From the IMG/VR virus record IMGVR_UViG_3300031975_000149, positions 1-22,027 of that record: 22,027 bases of DNA; one strand, written 5' to 3'. Every line of letters starts with the position of its first letter. Positions within the stretch are counted from its first letter, which is position 1. The notes under the pieces are model-generated. The model searched no databases, was not told where the DNA came from, and worked only from the letters and a program-made list of their open reading frames with translations. The stretch is from a virus. Both the position numbers and the translations under genes were made by a program. Shown piece after piece: positions 7,409-15,990 of this stretch.

Positions 7409-8490
7409 TGGCTATTAATATAACTTCTTTTTTAGGTGGTATGGCTAGAGGTGGTAGCAGAGTACTACAAGAAAATAGAGAACAAGCAAGAAAAGACAAG
7501 ACAACAGCAGAGCAACGTCAATGGCAAATTGCTACAGAAGCTAGGCAATATGACTTAAATAAAAAAGTAAGACAAGATATAAAAACTGAACAGGCTGAAG
7601 AATATATTAGTCAGTTAGTTGCTATGGGTATGGAATTACCTGTAGCAAAAGAACTAGCTAAAGGTGGAAAAGGTGCAATAGAAGATGTTATTACTAATAT
7701 ACAGTTTGGTAGAGAAAATGGCGTTGATACAGCAGGTTTTTATACATTACAAACTAAAGGTACAGTTCCAATAACCGCTGGAGAAATTTCAGAAATATCT
7801 AAACAACCTAGCCTTGTAATTGACTCTGATGCAATAAGTGCTATGTATGGTGGAGTAAATTCTAAAGTAAGTAATCACAATGAAGCAATAATGAAATTAA
7901 GTAATCAACAGATAGATTTAGATTTAACTACAGAAAAAGGTCAGGAAAAATATGACAAAATAGAAGCTAAAAAAATGCTGTTTATGCAAGACATTAATCT
8001 TATTGCACAAGCTGAAGATACTAGTGGTGGTGATAGTAGATCATTTAGTGAAAGCACTGTATCTAGGCATATAGCATCTCATAGAAATAGACATTTAGGT
8101 GTATACGAAGCAGGAATAGATTTACAAACTGGATTTAACAGGGGCATGAAAGGAGATAAACTTGGTATAAATGTTGCAGATTTAAAAGCTGTAAACTCTT
8201 TAAGAAAAGGTACTAAATCCTTAGGTGATAAATTTATGGATGATGAAATTGCGTCATTAGAAAGTGACACAATAGGAAATTTACAATCTTATGCTGCTGG
8301 TATAATGAGAACGCAAGGTTTTAATTATACTAATCAGTATTCTTCTTTTGAAGAAATTAAAAAAGCAGAAGAAACAAGAAACGTAGGAGATATTATTACT
8401 TATAGAAAAGATAATAATATTATTCAAGTAATGTGGGTTGGCGTACCGGGAAATGAATATGTACCTTTAGGTACAGTTCCGGTAACATAG
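7408..8490 (+). CDS. Probable virion-associated protein of unknown function
   Basis: The protein has 360 residues and starts at the ATG that shares one base with the previous stop codon. Residues 1-20 are hydrophobic and Gly-rich (ITSFLGGMARGGSRVL). Residues about 20-75 form a highly charged helix rich in Arg, Gln, Glu and Lys, followed by shorter helices (QLVAMGMELPVAKELAKGGK). The last 60 residues look beta-rich (IITYRKDNNIIQVMWVGVPG). I see no enzymatic motif. Its place between the helical repeat protein and the 1276-residue protein is like the internal core protein cluster of T7-like phages, so an internal virion or ejection component is a reasonable guess. Codon use is strongly A/T-ending. 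Confidence 0.6.
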   Translation: MAINITSFLGGMARGGSRVLQENREQARKDKTTAEQRQWQIATEARQYDLNKKVRQDIKTEQAEEYISQLVAMGMELPVAKELAKGGKGAIEDVITNIQFGRENGVDTAGFYTLQTKGTVPITAGEISEISKQPSLVIDSDAISAMYGGVNSKVSNHNEAIMKLSNQQIDLDLTTEKGQEKYDKIEAKKMLFMQDINLIAQAEDTSGGDSRSFSESTVSRHIASHRNRHLGVYEAGIDLQTGFNRGMKGDKLGINVADLKAVNSLRKGTKSLGDKFMDDEIASLESDTIGNLQSYAAGIMRTQGFNYTNQYSSFEEIKKAEETRNVGDIITYRKDNNIIQVMWVGVPGNEYVPLGTVPVT

Positions 8491-8499
8491 GTTAATTAT

Positions 8500-11400
8500 A
8501 TGAGTAATTTAAAAGACATTGAAAATTTGTTGCTTGGAAAAAGTAGTACTTTAAAAAAAGAAAAAGAAGAACTACAAACAGACAATACAAGCACAGAAAG
8601 TAATCTTCGTCGCATAGAAGAAGATGCAAGTAATGTACTTTTAATACCACCTATACCAGACACTAGTGTAAGCAATCCTGTTTCAAGTAGTAGCATAACA
8701 ATAGATACAGAAAAAGAAAGCACTGATTCTAGTGGTATATCTAACAGATTACAACAGGCATTTAAAAATTTAACAGGTCCAGTAGAAGATCAACCTATAG
8801 CCAGTTCAAACCTTAGAGGTTTTTTTGATCCATTTTCTCAAATGCCGGGATTCTTTAAAGGTGATAATGAAGGAGAGCGCAGGGCAGAACTCCGTGAAAC
8901 AGCTAAAGTAGGTGAGGCTAGAGAAAATAAATTAATACAAGATGCAAAAGATGCAGGTTATGAAGATGTAGATAAGTACATAGAGGAAATAGTTTCACCT
9001 ACATTAATAAAAGATTTTAGATCACCTACTAATAAATTTGAAAGACCTGCACCAATACTAGCAAAGATGTTAGAGATAGCACCTGTTTGGGGTTATAATT
9101 CTCTTATGGTTGCATCTGATGCAATAAGTATTGGCGTTGCTAATACAGTAGATTTAATAGAAGATAAAGTAACTGAGTTACAAAAAGATGATCCTAAAGC
9201 ATATAACTTACTTAACAAAGCAGTAGCTGGAAGAAGTAGAGTAGATCAAACACCTGAACTATTAGCTGAAAGTATTGCTGATGTTATTGGTGGTGCATTA
9301 GAATTTGCAGAGCAACTTCCTTTTGTGGGAGCAATAGGAAGAATAACTGGTTCAGCAGAAAAGGCATATAAGGCTGCAGCTAAAAATATAAAAACAATGG
9401 AAAAGATAGATGCCATTGATGCAAGAAGAAAAAATTATGCTGGTGCTGAGATAGCTACAAGAGAAGCACTTGAAACTGCAAGGATGTTAGCTGCATCTGT
9501 AGCAAATTCTAAAGCAGGTAAAGTAATTACAGAGGATATGATAGATCAGTTTGAAGAAAAAATAAATGTAGGACGAGCAAAAGATAAACGTTTTGTTATA
9601 CATAAGCTAGACAAAGATGGTAAAAAAATATTAGATGATGATGCTGCCCGTGAGGTAGGAGATGTATTAGCAGAAGAAACTTATACATTACAGAAAGGCA
9701 CTGTCGGAAACTTTTTAAAAAGACTTGAAGAAACTGAAGTGATGTCTAGTGAATTTGCACACTTAGCTACTGGTAGTGATACTATAATGAAGCCTCTTTT
9801 AGACTCTAGTAAGTTTGAAGGTATTATAGCTGTAGCAACTAAGTTAAAAGAAAAATATCCTACTGCATTTAATAATAAAAGAACTGTTATAGATAATTTA
9901 TATAGACTAACTGTTTCAAAAGACATGATGGCAGGAGAAGAGTTAGTAGATATGTTAAATAAATATGGATTATCTTTTGAAGATTATGTTTTAACGGTAG
10001 TTGGATCAGGTAGTGAAGCAGGAAAAATACTACAAAAACTTTCTACTATTAGTAGATCAAGACCTGCATCAGAAAAAAGAGATGGTCAACAAAAAGCACT
10101 GCTAGAAGCACAAAATAGGATTCGTAATATTGGAATGAGAATAGAAGGTGTTAGACGGGGTTTATTAGTATCTCAATTAGCTACTGCATCCCGTAACCTT
10201 ACGTCTGCATATATACGTGCGCCAATGGAAGGGTTGGGCAATGTTATGGATGAGGCTCTTTTTCAAACTACTCAAGGTAATTACGGTCAAGCTGTAAAGT
10301 CACTGAGTCCTATAACAATAAAAGGAATTGAAGCAGGAAAAGGTATAAAAGGATACTCACCTATAGCTGCATCAGATAGTTGGAAGGATAGTTTTCGTCA
10401 CTTAAAATATATGTTTGCTGATCCTGATACAGCTAAAGGATATACAGATTTAATATTAGGTCAACCTCAACTTGCAAAACAATTTGATCTTATGTACAAT
10501 AATTTAAATGAGATACAAAAATCTACGGGTAGAGGAAGCGGTGGTATATCTGATAAAATATTATCTGCGTTGGAAGATACTTCAGATATTTTAAATACAC
10601 CTAACCGTTGGCAAGAATATCTTATTCGTAGAGGGCAATTTTTTGGAGAGCTTCAAAGACTTACTAGGCGTGAGTATGGAATTGATTTAATTGATACACT
10701 ACAAGATGGTAAACTACGTGATCTATTAAATGATGCAGGTGGATTAAAACCAGAAGGAGGTCGTTCTTTCTTAGATCTAGTAGATGATTCAACTAGAAGA
10801 GCATTAGATGTAACCTACGCAAAACAACCAGAGGTAAAGGTATTTCGTGATGTAAGTAATTTTATTACACGTAACGGTCTTACTGTTGCTATACCCTTTC
10901 CAAGATTTATGTTTAACAGTATGGAATTAATGGGACAGGCTGCTGGTGGTGCATCTATTCCATTAGCAAAAAAAGTTAGCGCACTTGTACGTATAGAGCT
11001 TGAACAAAAAATACCTAAAAAACAATGGGAAAGTTTAAAGAAAGAAGGTACTTTACCACCAGAAGCATTTAGAACCAGAATAGAAAATGGTAAAAAACAA
11101 TACTTTGTTCAAAAAGAAAAAGATACTAGCTCACCATTAACAGCTAAAGATAGACAAAGAATTTCTCGTAACCTGATAGGTTTTGCGGCAATAGGTGCTG
11201 CTATTATGTACAGAACAAGTGGTGATGCACCAGTAGATTACAAAAATATTAATGCTGCCGATGGTGATCTTGATACTACACCACAGTTTCCATTAAGACA
11301 GTTTTTGTGGATAGGTGAAGCAATTAAACGACTTGCAGAAGGTACGTTTGGTTTGTGGTATGATTCTAAAGAAGCTAGTGAAACTTTTATAGGTACAAAT

Positions 11401-12330
11401 ATAAGAACAGGTTCTTCTAATGCTATCATAGAAGAAGTAGCTGCATTAATACAAGGTGAAACTGATTTAACTACAGGTGAATCTTTAGGTAAGGCGGCTG
11501 GTGGTGCAGTAGGAAACTATCTTTCTACTTGGGGTACACCTTACAATCAATTAATAGAGGCACAAAGAGCAGGAATATCTTTGGATGGCACACGTGGACT
11601 TGCCTTTAAAGATGCTAGTAAAGATCCTGTGTTATCTTTTGGATCTGCCTTTATGTCAGCTACTAAAAAACCACTTGCTAAGTACATTACATCACCAGAA
11701 GAAGAGGCAAAGTTACCTGATAGAGTTAGTATGTTTGGTGGTACAAAAGAAAGAGTTAAACCTCTAGCAAAAGTACTTTTAGGTTTAAACATTACTAGTA
11801 AAGACAAAGCTGATGGTGAGTACTTAGAAAATCTAGGGTTTAAAGATTGGAAACTAGGAAGTACTTCAAGAGTAAGCTCTATAAGAAATGCAGAAAATGT
11901 TTATTTAACAGACATGATGCCTTTAGTAGTCAACGCACTTAGAAGTAGAGAAGAACAGTTACGTAAGGAGTACAAAAATTTTGATGAAGATAGTGAGATA
12001 AAGAAAAAATTTAGCGGCCTATTTACAACAGGAGAGGATGCTTATGTTGCTAAAAAGTTAAGGGCATTAACAAAGTCTCAGTTTAGTAAATTAAAAACTA
12101 ACATAGCAAAACCGGGGGGTTTAGCAGGTGCAAGTCCTTACGTAAGAGCTATGTTAAAGTATCGAAGAATACCCCCAGACCTTAGATCAGAAGCAACAAT
12201 AGAGTTTATGAAAATTAAACGAAAAGAAGATGGTAAAAATATTACACGTTCACCTGACGCTACAAATGCTAGAGACTTACAAGAGTTAGTTATAATAGCA
12301 GAACAATTAAGAAAAGCATATAACAGATAA
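8500..12330 (+). CDS. Very large virion protein, probable internal/ejection protein
   Basis: This is the largest gene in the window, with 1276 residues. The first 100 residues are acidic, Ser-rich and low in complexity. From about 194 there is a hydrophobic helical part (APVWGYNSLMVASDAISIGVA) and another at about 270-290 (LPFVGAIGRITGSAEK). Residues about 890-905 (NLIGFAAIGAAIMYR) look membrane-active. The rest is long charged helix. I see no lysozyme or transglycosylase motif. Length, helical content, membrane-active patches and last position in the late block match the ejected core proteins of podoviruses such as T7 gp16, but this is analogy, not recognised homology. The start at 8500 has no clear ribosome binding site. 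A strong terminator follows 8 nt after the stop. Confidence 0.65.
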   Translation: MSNLKDIENLLLGKSSTLKKEKEELQTDNTSTESNLRRIEEDASNVLLIPPIPDTSVSNPVSSSSITIDTEKESTDSSGISNRLQQAFKNLTGPVEDQPIASSNLRGFFDPFSQMPGFFKGDNEGERRAELRETAKVGEARENKLIQDAKDAGYEDVDKYIEEIVSPTLIKDFRSPTNKFERPAPILAKMLEIAPVWGYNSLMVASDAISIGVANTVDLIEDKVTELQKDDPKAYNLLNKAVAGRSRVDQTPELLAESIADVIGGALEFAEQLPFVGAIGRITGSAEKAYKAAAKNIKTMEKIDAIDARRKNYAGAEIATREALETARMLAASVANSKAGKVITEDMIDQFEEKINVGRAKDKRFVIHKLDKDGKKILDDDAAREVGDVLAEETYTLQKGTVGNFLKRLEETEVMSSEFAHLATGSDTIMKPLLDSSKFEGIIAVATKLKEKYPTAFNNKRTVIDNLYRLTVSKDMMAGEELVDMLNKYGLSFEDYVLTVVGSGSEAGKILQKLSTISRSRPASEKRDGQQKALLEAQNRIRNIGMRIEGVRRGLLVSQLATASRNLTSAYIRAPMEGLGNVMDEALFQTTQGNYGQAVKSLSPITIKGIEAGKGIKGYSPIAASDSWKDSFRHLKYMFADPDTAKGYTDLILGQPQLAKQFDLMYNNLNEIQKSTGRGSGGISDKILSALEDTSDILNTPNRWQEYLIRRGQFFGELQRLTRREYGIDLIDTLQDGKLRDLLNDAGGLKPEGGRSFLDLVDDSTRRALDVTYAKQPEVKVFRDVSNFITRNGLTVAIPFPRFMFNSMELMGQAAGGASIPLAKKVSALVRIELEQKIPKKQWESLKKEGTLPPEAFRTRIENGKKQYFVQKEKDTSSPLTAKDRQRISRNLIGFAAIGAAIMYRTSGDAPVDYKNINAADGDLDTTPQFPLRQFLWIGEAIKRLAEGTFGLWYDSKEASETFIGTNIRTGSSNAIIEEVAALIQGETDLTTGESLGKAAGGAVGNYLSTWGTPYNQLIEAQRAGISLDGTRGLAFKDASKDPVLSFGSAFMSATKKPLAKYITSPEEEAKLPDRVSMFGGTKERVKPLAKVLLGLNITSKDKADGEYLENLGFKDWKLGSTSRVSSIRNAENVYLTDMMPLVVNALRSREEQLRKEYKNFDEDSEIKKKFSGLFTTGEDAYVAKKLRALTKSQFSKLKTNIAKPGGLAGASPYVRAMLKYRRIPPDLRSEATIEFMKIKRKEDGKNITRSPDATNARDLQELVIIAEQLRKAYNR

Positions 12331-12338
12331 TAACAAAA

Positions 12339-12366
12339 GGGGGCAGTTAAGCCCCCTATTTTTTTT
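12339..12366 (+). terminator. Intrinsic terminator between convergent gene blocks
   Basis: GGGGGC (12339-12344) pairs with GCCCCC (12351-12356) around a 6-nt loop, AGTTAA. TATTTTTTTT follows at 12357-12366. This is a textbook rho-independent terminator for the late plus-strand genes. Read from the other strand, the same hairpin is followed by TTTTG, so it may also stop the minus-strand operon, whose last gene ends at 12369. One short element probably keeps the two transcripts apart. Confidence 0.92.
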
Positions 12367-12368
12367 GT

Positions 12369-12698
12369 TTATCGTTTGTCTCCATCACCGCCTATTGTAC
12401 CTGCATCTTTTCTTGCTGACAGTTTTACCTCATTCTGTGCAGCTATCATACCTAATGTAAGATTAAGATCAGTAGCAAGTGCGGCACAGTACCATAGTAC
12501 ATCACCTATCTCACTGGCTATTTGTTCTCGCCAATCTTCTGGCCTGTTTTCTATGCCATCACGTACAAGTTTCTTTACTTTGTTTGCTACCTCACCTGCC
12601 TCACCTGCCAAGCCTAGTGCTGGATATAGTATACGGTGTTCGTCTGGATAAATTGCAGTCCTAGATGCACTACGTTGATATGCATTAAAGTCTGACAT
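12369..12698 (-). CDS. mazG: MazG-like nucleoside triphosphate pyrophosphohydrolase
   Basis: MazG-type enzymes cut NTPs or dNTPs to the monophosphate and pyrophosphate. Phage MazG has been linked to changes in host nucleotide or alarmone pools. The all-alpha family signature is present: GLAGEAGEVANKVKKLV gives the first metal-binding ExxE, and EIGDVLWYCAALA gives the second, ExxD. I set the start at the ATG at 12698 (109 residues), because AAAGGAG lies 9 nt upstream. The longer frame from 12746 would overlap the previous gene by 47 nt and has no such site. The gene is the last of the operon. Substrate cannot be read from sequence. Confidence 0.85.
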   Translation of the reverse strand: MSDFNAYQRSASRTAIYPDEHRILYPALGLAGEAGEVANKVKKLVRDGIENRPEDWREQIASEIGDVLWYCAALATDLNLTLGMIAAQNEVKLSARKDAGTIGGDGDKR

Positions 12699-12699
12699 A

Positions 12700-12942
12700 C
12701 TATACTTCTCCTTTAGAAATTGCTCTGCTTCTTGCTTTAGCCTCATTTTCTTTTACCCGTTTCAAGTTATCAAAGTAGGCTTTGTTAAAGCCCCTATTCC
12801 ATTCACGATACTGCATAGTATCTTGGTGAAAAGGATTAGCCTGACGGTTATATTTAAACCCATCAAAGCCCATACTGTACTGTACACGTAATGGTGCATC
12901 GTACTTACCTAAACCACGTGCGGCTCTACTCTTCTTTATCAT
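12700..12942 (-). CDS. Small basic protein, possible RMF/CrpP-like fold
   Basis: The gene encodes 80 residues behind a strong AAGGAG site. The N-terminus is basic (MIKKSRAARGLGKYD). Residues about 25-62 follow the pattern GFDGF...NPF....Q.REWNRGFNKAYFDN. This resembles the ribosome modulation factor pattern G-x-x-G...CPY...W-x-x-GW-x-x-A, which binds and silences 70S ribosomes, and the related CrpP-like small proteins. The match is weak and made by eye, with Phe in place of Tyr and Asn in place of Cys in NPF. It ends 1 nt before the mazG start. If the resemblance holds, it might act on ribosomes or as a small nucleic-acid binder. Otherwise it is an unknown phage protein. Confidence 0.6.
   Translation of the reverse strand: MIKKSRAARGLGKYDAPLRVQYSMGFDGFKYNRQANPFHQDTMQYREWNRGFNKAYFDNLKRVKENEAKARSRAISKGEV
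12708..12714 (-). promoter_or_regulatory. Ribosome binding site that fixes the mazG start
   Basis: AAAGGAG on the minus strand lies 9 nt before the ATG at 12698 and inside the last codons of the upstream gene, whose stop codon TAG is at 12700-12702. This favours the 109-residue MazG over the longer frame, and implies coupled translation. Confidence 0.75.
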
Positions 12943-12954
12943 AGGGTTATCTCC

Positions 12955-13395
12955 TTATGCTACGTTAATTAACTGTGCTTCTTTGTAGGGTACATGATAG
13001 AACTGTTCCCCGTTGTAGATGTTTCTTCCCTTTGCTTCCTTGAGTTTATCGTCTGTAAGTTGTGTACTATCAATACACCATGCCTTAGATAAGTCACCAC
13101 TAAAAATGTAGAACTTTAGATTGCCACTGTGCTTAGACAACAAACGTTTCTTGCGTTCTGGTATACGTATTTCTTCCCAATGAGTAGGCCAATCGCCTCT
13201 CCATGCAGTCTTTACTTCTGCCTCATTGTGATATTGTACACCGTCTTTACTTGTTACTACGTCTGCATTGTAGGACTCCGTTGTATCTACAATGTCATGT
13301 CCCTCACCCTTGAGGTGAGAGATCAATGTCTGTTTAGCTACGCCATCATACTTACCATATAGGCCACGTGAAAAAGGTTTTCTGTATGCAGTCAT
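12955..13395 (-). CDS. PD-(D/E)XK family nuclease
   Basis: The protein has 146 residues. Residues 12-27 (LYGKYDGVAKQTLISH) resemble the N-terminal helix of small PD-(D/E)XK nucleases. The active-site pattern is visible as D45 (in YNADVV), then E60-V61-K62 (NEAEVKTAW), which fits D-x14-ExK. This core binds a divalent metal and cuts DNA; substrates vary from resolvase junctions to double-strand ends. An 80-residue C-terminal part (RIPERKKRLL...FYIFSGDLSKAW) completes the fold. The start at 13395 has a GGAG site. It differs from the T7-type endonuclease I at 16333. Its likely roles are host DNA breakdown or repair, and the exact one is not readable. Confidence 0.7.
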   Translation of the reverse strand: MTAYRKPFSRGLYGKYDGVAKQTLISHLKGEGHDIVDTTESYNADVVTSKDGVQYHNEAEVKTAWRGDWPTHWEEIRIPERKKRLLSKHSGNLKFYIFSGDLSKAWCIDSTQLTDDKLKEAKGRNIYNGEQFYHVPYKEAQLINVA

Positions 13396-13400
13396 GTGTA

Positions 13401-13616
13401 CTACTCCGATTCTGGTTTTGTTTCTTCTGGTTTGTTTGTTAGTTCATCCTTCAGTTTTCCTACTAGAATATTTGCAGTAGTTCTTACACTCTGCAACTGA
13501 TAGTTCAATTGCGTTTGAACATTGTTATTGTAATTAATCTCTGACAACAGATTATTCTGTAGGTCATTAAAGTTTTCTGATTCGTATTCAACTTCGTCTA
13601 ATGTTATCTTAGTCAT
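13401..13616 (-). CDS. Small coiled-coil protein, DUF6447-like
   Basis: The gene encodes 71 residues with AAGGAG 10 nt upstream of the ATG. The start ITLDEVEYESENFNDLQNNLL and the following heptad-like helix (LNYQLQSVRTTANILVGKL) resemble the small DUF6447 proteins I recall from T4-like and other marine phages. Those begin with a short beta hairpin and end with a helix. The last 12 residues are Lys, Pro and Glu-rich. No function is known for the family. It lies between nrdJ and the nuclease gene and ends 5 nt before the latter starts. Confidence 0.6.
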   Translation of the reverse strand: MTKITLDEVEYESENFNDLQNNLLSEINYNNNVQTQLNYQLQSVRTTANILVGKLKDELTNKPEETKPESE

Positions 13617-13642
13617 GCTATAGTTCTCCTTTTCTACACTAT

Positions 13643-15547
13643 CTATGAGATGTCTACTATCTCACATGAGTCACCACTGCAAGCTAGTGTCTGCATTGCA
13701 TTGGTGTTATCGTCTTTCTCGTACTCAGACAGCCCAGCCCAATCAATCTTCTTAGGCATAGACTTTAATACCACATTATATATGTCCTTGTCTACCTCTT
13801 GATAAGGTGCTTGCTGATAACTATGATCAGAGTGTGGTAAAAATGACACACCTGACATCTCATCAAAGTGTTCATATACAAACGCACCCACTGCCATCCA
13901 TTCACTGTCCCGTACTGTGCATGTAATACTAGGTTTGTGTTCACACCAATGTCTCTGGTACATAAGCCATGTCTCTAGCTGTTGAATAGCAGTCATGTCA
14001 TTACGTGTGATAGAGTTTTTAGGTGCAACAATAGGAAAGCTAAACACTGTGGTAGTGTCAGGCTTCATTGCACATGGCTCTGATGGTACACCTTGATCCT
14101 TCATAAACTGTGTAAGTCCATCTTTATTGTCACCACGTACAGTCCTGATGTAATGTTTACTGTGTCTTGCATGTATGCCCGATGCACTGTCTACTAATTG
14201 TGATACGGTTCCTGACGGTTTAACACAGGAGATAGCAGTAGAGACAGGTATGCCAAGTAGTTCTGCCCACTCTTGGTTTGTACTAACTGCAACTTGTTTA
14301 AGATGCTCAAGTGTCTTGTCGAGTCCTTTGTTCTTTAATGTCATCAATGGATTATCCATCAACCCTGTGAGTGACACACCCAACAGACGTTCTTCATCTG
14401 TATTCTTCTGCCATATCTTACGTAGGTAAGGGAACTTGGTTAGGCTAGACTGTATTGTACCAAGGATAGTAGCCATGCGTACCTTATCTGACAATGAGTC
14501 AAGGTCATCTGTTGCTCGTACTACTACTTCTGTTAGGTTACAAAATTGATATGGCCTAAGTATTATCTCACTGCATGGGTTAGTACCAAACTCATAGTCT
14601 GCATCACGCCTACCATTCTTTGCTGCCTGTTTCTTAGATGCTACACGATTAAAGATGCCACGTTCACCTGACTTGCTTTCTACAAGAGAGATCCACTCAC
14701 GCATGAATGTCTCCATGTCAGGTTTCTCTGTATAACATACTGAGTTGTTAGCCAATGCCCTATGTGCTGCAGTCTCCCACCACTGTCCTGACTTAGCGTG
14801 ACGCATACGATCATCACTCAAGTTAGACAGAGAGATCATGGCACTACGTCTTACGCCACCTACAACTACAATCTGACCAATGAAGCACATAAGATCGTGA
14901 CACTCCATACTAGATAGCTTACGTCCTTGTGCAGCTTTGAATGTAGATACTGCAAAGTTAAACAACTCTACCAATGGAGCAGGTCCACTAGCCCTACCAC
15001 CAAATGTCTTGAGCCTTGCACCTGCAGGACGTACTTGACTTATATCCCACTTAGGTATCTCACCTGCCCATAGTAGTGCAAGTACTTGACGTAATGCTTT
15101 AGCCCAACCTTCCTTACTGTCCTTAACTACAACGGTAGTCTCACTGTCGTACAACTCAGGTACTTCTGGTAGCTTCTGTATTGACTGACGCTCTACACTA
15201 AAACCTACCCCTGTGCCACACAGTAAGATGTACATAGCTTCATCAAAAGATTTAGGATCATCTACTGGTAGGTAGCTACAGTTAAATCCTGCAGTGTTAT
15301 CTCTGTCTAGTGCAGGTCCAGCAGACATCATTGCCCTCATAGATGGCATAACATCTAACGATAGTATGGCCTCTTCAATGTCATTGAATTGTTTGTATGG
15401 TATCTGTGTAGATTTACGAACTACATTATTCATGTAACGTGTCACTGTCTCAGGCCATGTCTCTCTGCGTCCTTCATCGTCAAGCCAACGGGCATATCGT
15501 GACGTATGTATAAATGCTTGGTAATCTGTTGGTAAGTAATTGTTCAT
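13643..15547 (-). CDS. nrdJ: Class II (adenosylcobalamin-dependent) ribonucleotide reductase
   Basis: The enzyme makes deoxyribonucleotides from ribonucleotides with a B12-derived radical and needs no oxygen or second subunit. It resembles the monomeric ribonucleoside-triphosphate reductase of Lactobacillus leichmannii. Key residues are in place: redox pair C90 (AGFNCSYL) and C336 (FCNLTEV), radical C325 with N323 and E327 (NPCSEI), and a C-terminal shuttle pair C623 and C628. The spacings C325 to C336 and C623 to C628 equal those known from the Lactobacillus enzyme. At 634 residues it is shorter than that 739-residue enzyme. The ATG at 15547 has a GGAG site lying inside the upstream small gene. 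It supplies dNTPs for phage replication and depends on host cobalamin. Confidence 0.93.
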   Translation of the reverse strand: MNNYLPTDYQAFIHTSRYARWLDDEGRRETWPETVTRYMNNVVRKSTQIPYKQFNDIEEAILSLDVMPSMRAMMSAGPALDRDNTAGFNCSYLPVDDPKSFDEAMYILLCGTGVGFSVERQSIQKLPEVPELYDSETTVVVKDSKEGWAKALRQVLALLWAGEIPKWDISQVRPAGARLKTFGGRASGPAPLVELFNFAVSTFKAAQGRKLSSMECHDLMCFIGQIVVVGGVRRSAMISLSNLSDDRMRHAKSGQWWETAAHRALANNSVCYTEKPDMETFMREWISLVESKSGERGIFNRVASKKQAAKNGRRDADYEFGTNPCSEIILRPYQFCNLTEVVVRATDDLDSLSDKVRMATILGTIQSSLTKFPYLRKIWQKNTDEERLLGVSLTGLMDNPLMTLKNKGLDKTLEHLKQVAVSTNQEWAELLGIPVSTAISCVKPSGTVSQLVDSASGIHARHSKHYIRTVRGDNKDGLTQFMKDQGVPSEPCAMKPDTTTVFSFPIVAPKNSITRNDMTAIQQLETWLMYQRHWCEHKPSITCTVRDSEWMAVGAFVYEHFDEMSGVSFLPHSDHSYQQAPYQEVDKDIYNVVLKSMPKKIDWAGLSEYEKDDNTNAMQTLACSGDSCEIVDIS

Positions 15548-15553
15548 ATCTAT

Positions 15554-15712
15554 CTACTCCGCTATTGTTCTAATTGATTTAATTGTCATACCATCTACAT
15601 CGTAGATAAATTCTTGTAACGCCTCTCTTACCTCATCATTTAGGAAGTTGTCAACAGGCATCTGATATTCTTCCTCATCTATGTCAAGAACTAGAAAGAC
15701 TTTAACTATCAT
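15554..15712 (-). CDS. Small protein of unknown function, 52 residues
   Basis: I found this gene by translating the gap between nrdJ and the DUF3310 gene. It encodes MIVKVFLVLDIDEEEY, then a helix (NFLNDEVREALQEFIYDV) and a short strand (GMTIKSIRTI). This looks like a small alpha/beta protein. It overlaps the end of the upstream gene by 11 nt and has only a weak GAAG site. Its last codons carry the GGAG that serves nrdJ. An open frame that fills the gap exactly, with both overlaps typical of this operon, argues for a real gene. I do not recognise a family. Confidence 0.65.
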   Translation of the reverse strand: MIVKVFLVLDIDEEEYQMPVDNFLNDEVREALQEFIYDVDGMTIKSIRTIAE

Positions 15713-15977
15713 CTTGATCTTCAATGAGTACGTTAAGATACCACTGAGCCTTTCTCAGATCCTCTACACCATTCTTATACTTAAAACGCCATAGATACTT
15801 CATTACATTTCCTTGTAAGTAGAAAGAGAAACCTTCTTCACCTGTGGCTGCACGTATTGCATCAATACATTCTACACCTGCAAAGTTATAATGGGCAGGA
15901 GAGTTTACCATGTCCTCTTCTTCTTCTAATGCACTGTCTAATATACTTGCTGCCTCTGCAAACTTAGTTACATTCAT
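15702..15977 (-). CDS. DUF3310 family protein
   Basis: The protein has 91 residues. After an Ala/Glu-rich N-terminus it carries the DUF3310 signature: NSPAHYN at 25-31, VECIDAI, FYLQGNVMKYLWRF and KNGVEDLRKAQWYLNVL. The family is common in phages, including near nucleotide-metabolism genes, but its function is not established. The start at 15977 has AAGGAG upstream, so I prefer it to the internal Met at 23. Proximity to nrdJ suggests a role linked to nucleotide supply, which is inference only. Confidence 0.85.
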   Translation of the reverse strand: MNVTKFAEAASILDSALEEEEDMVNSPAHYNFAGVECIDAIRAATGEEGFSFYLQGNVMKYLWRFKYKNGVEDLRKAQWYLNVLIEDQDDS

Positions 15978-15990
15978 TGCCTATTCTCCT

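Noticed and set aside
12376-12651. Open frame of 91 codons on the plus strand opposite mazG
   Set aside because: It is the antisense of MazG, whose ExxE and ExxD motifs and ribosome binding site are clear.
12699-12746. N-terminal extension of MazG
   Set aside because: It lies in another gene and the strong ribosome binding site favours the ATG at 12698.
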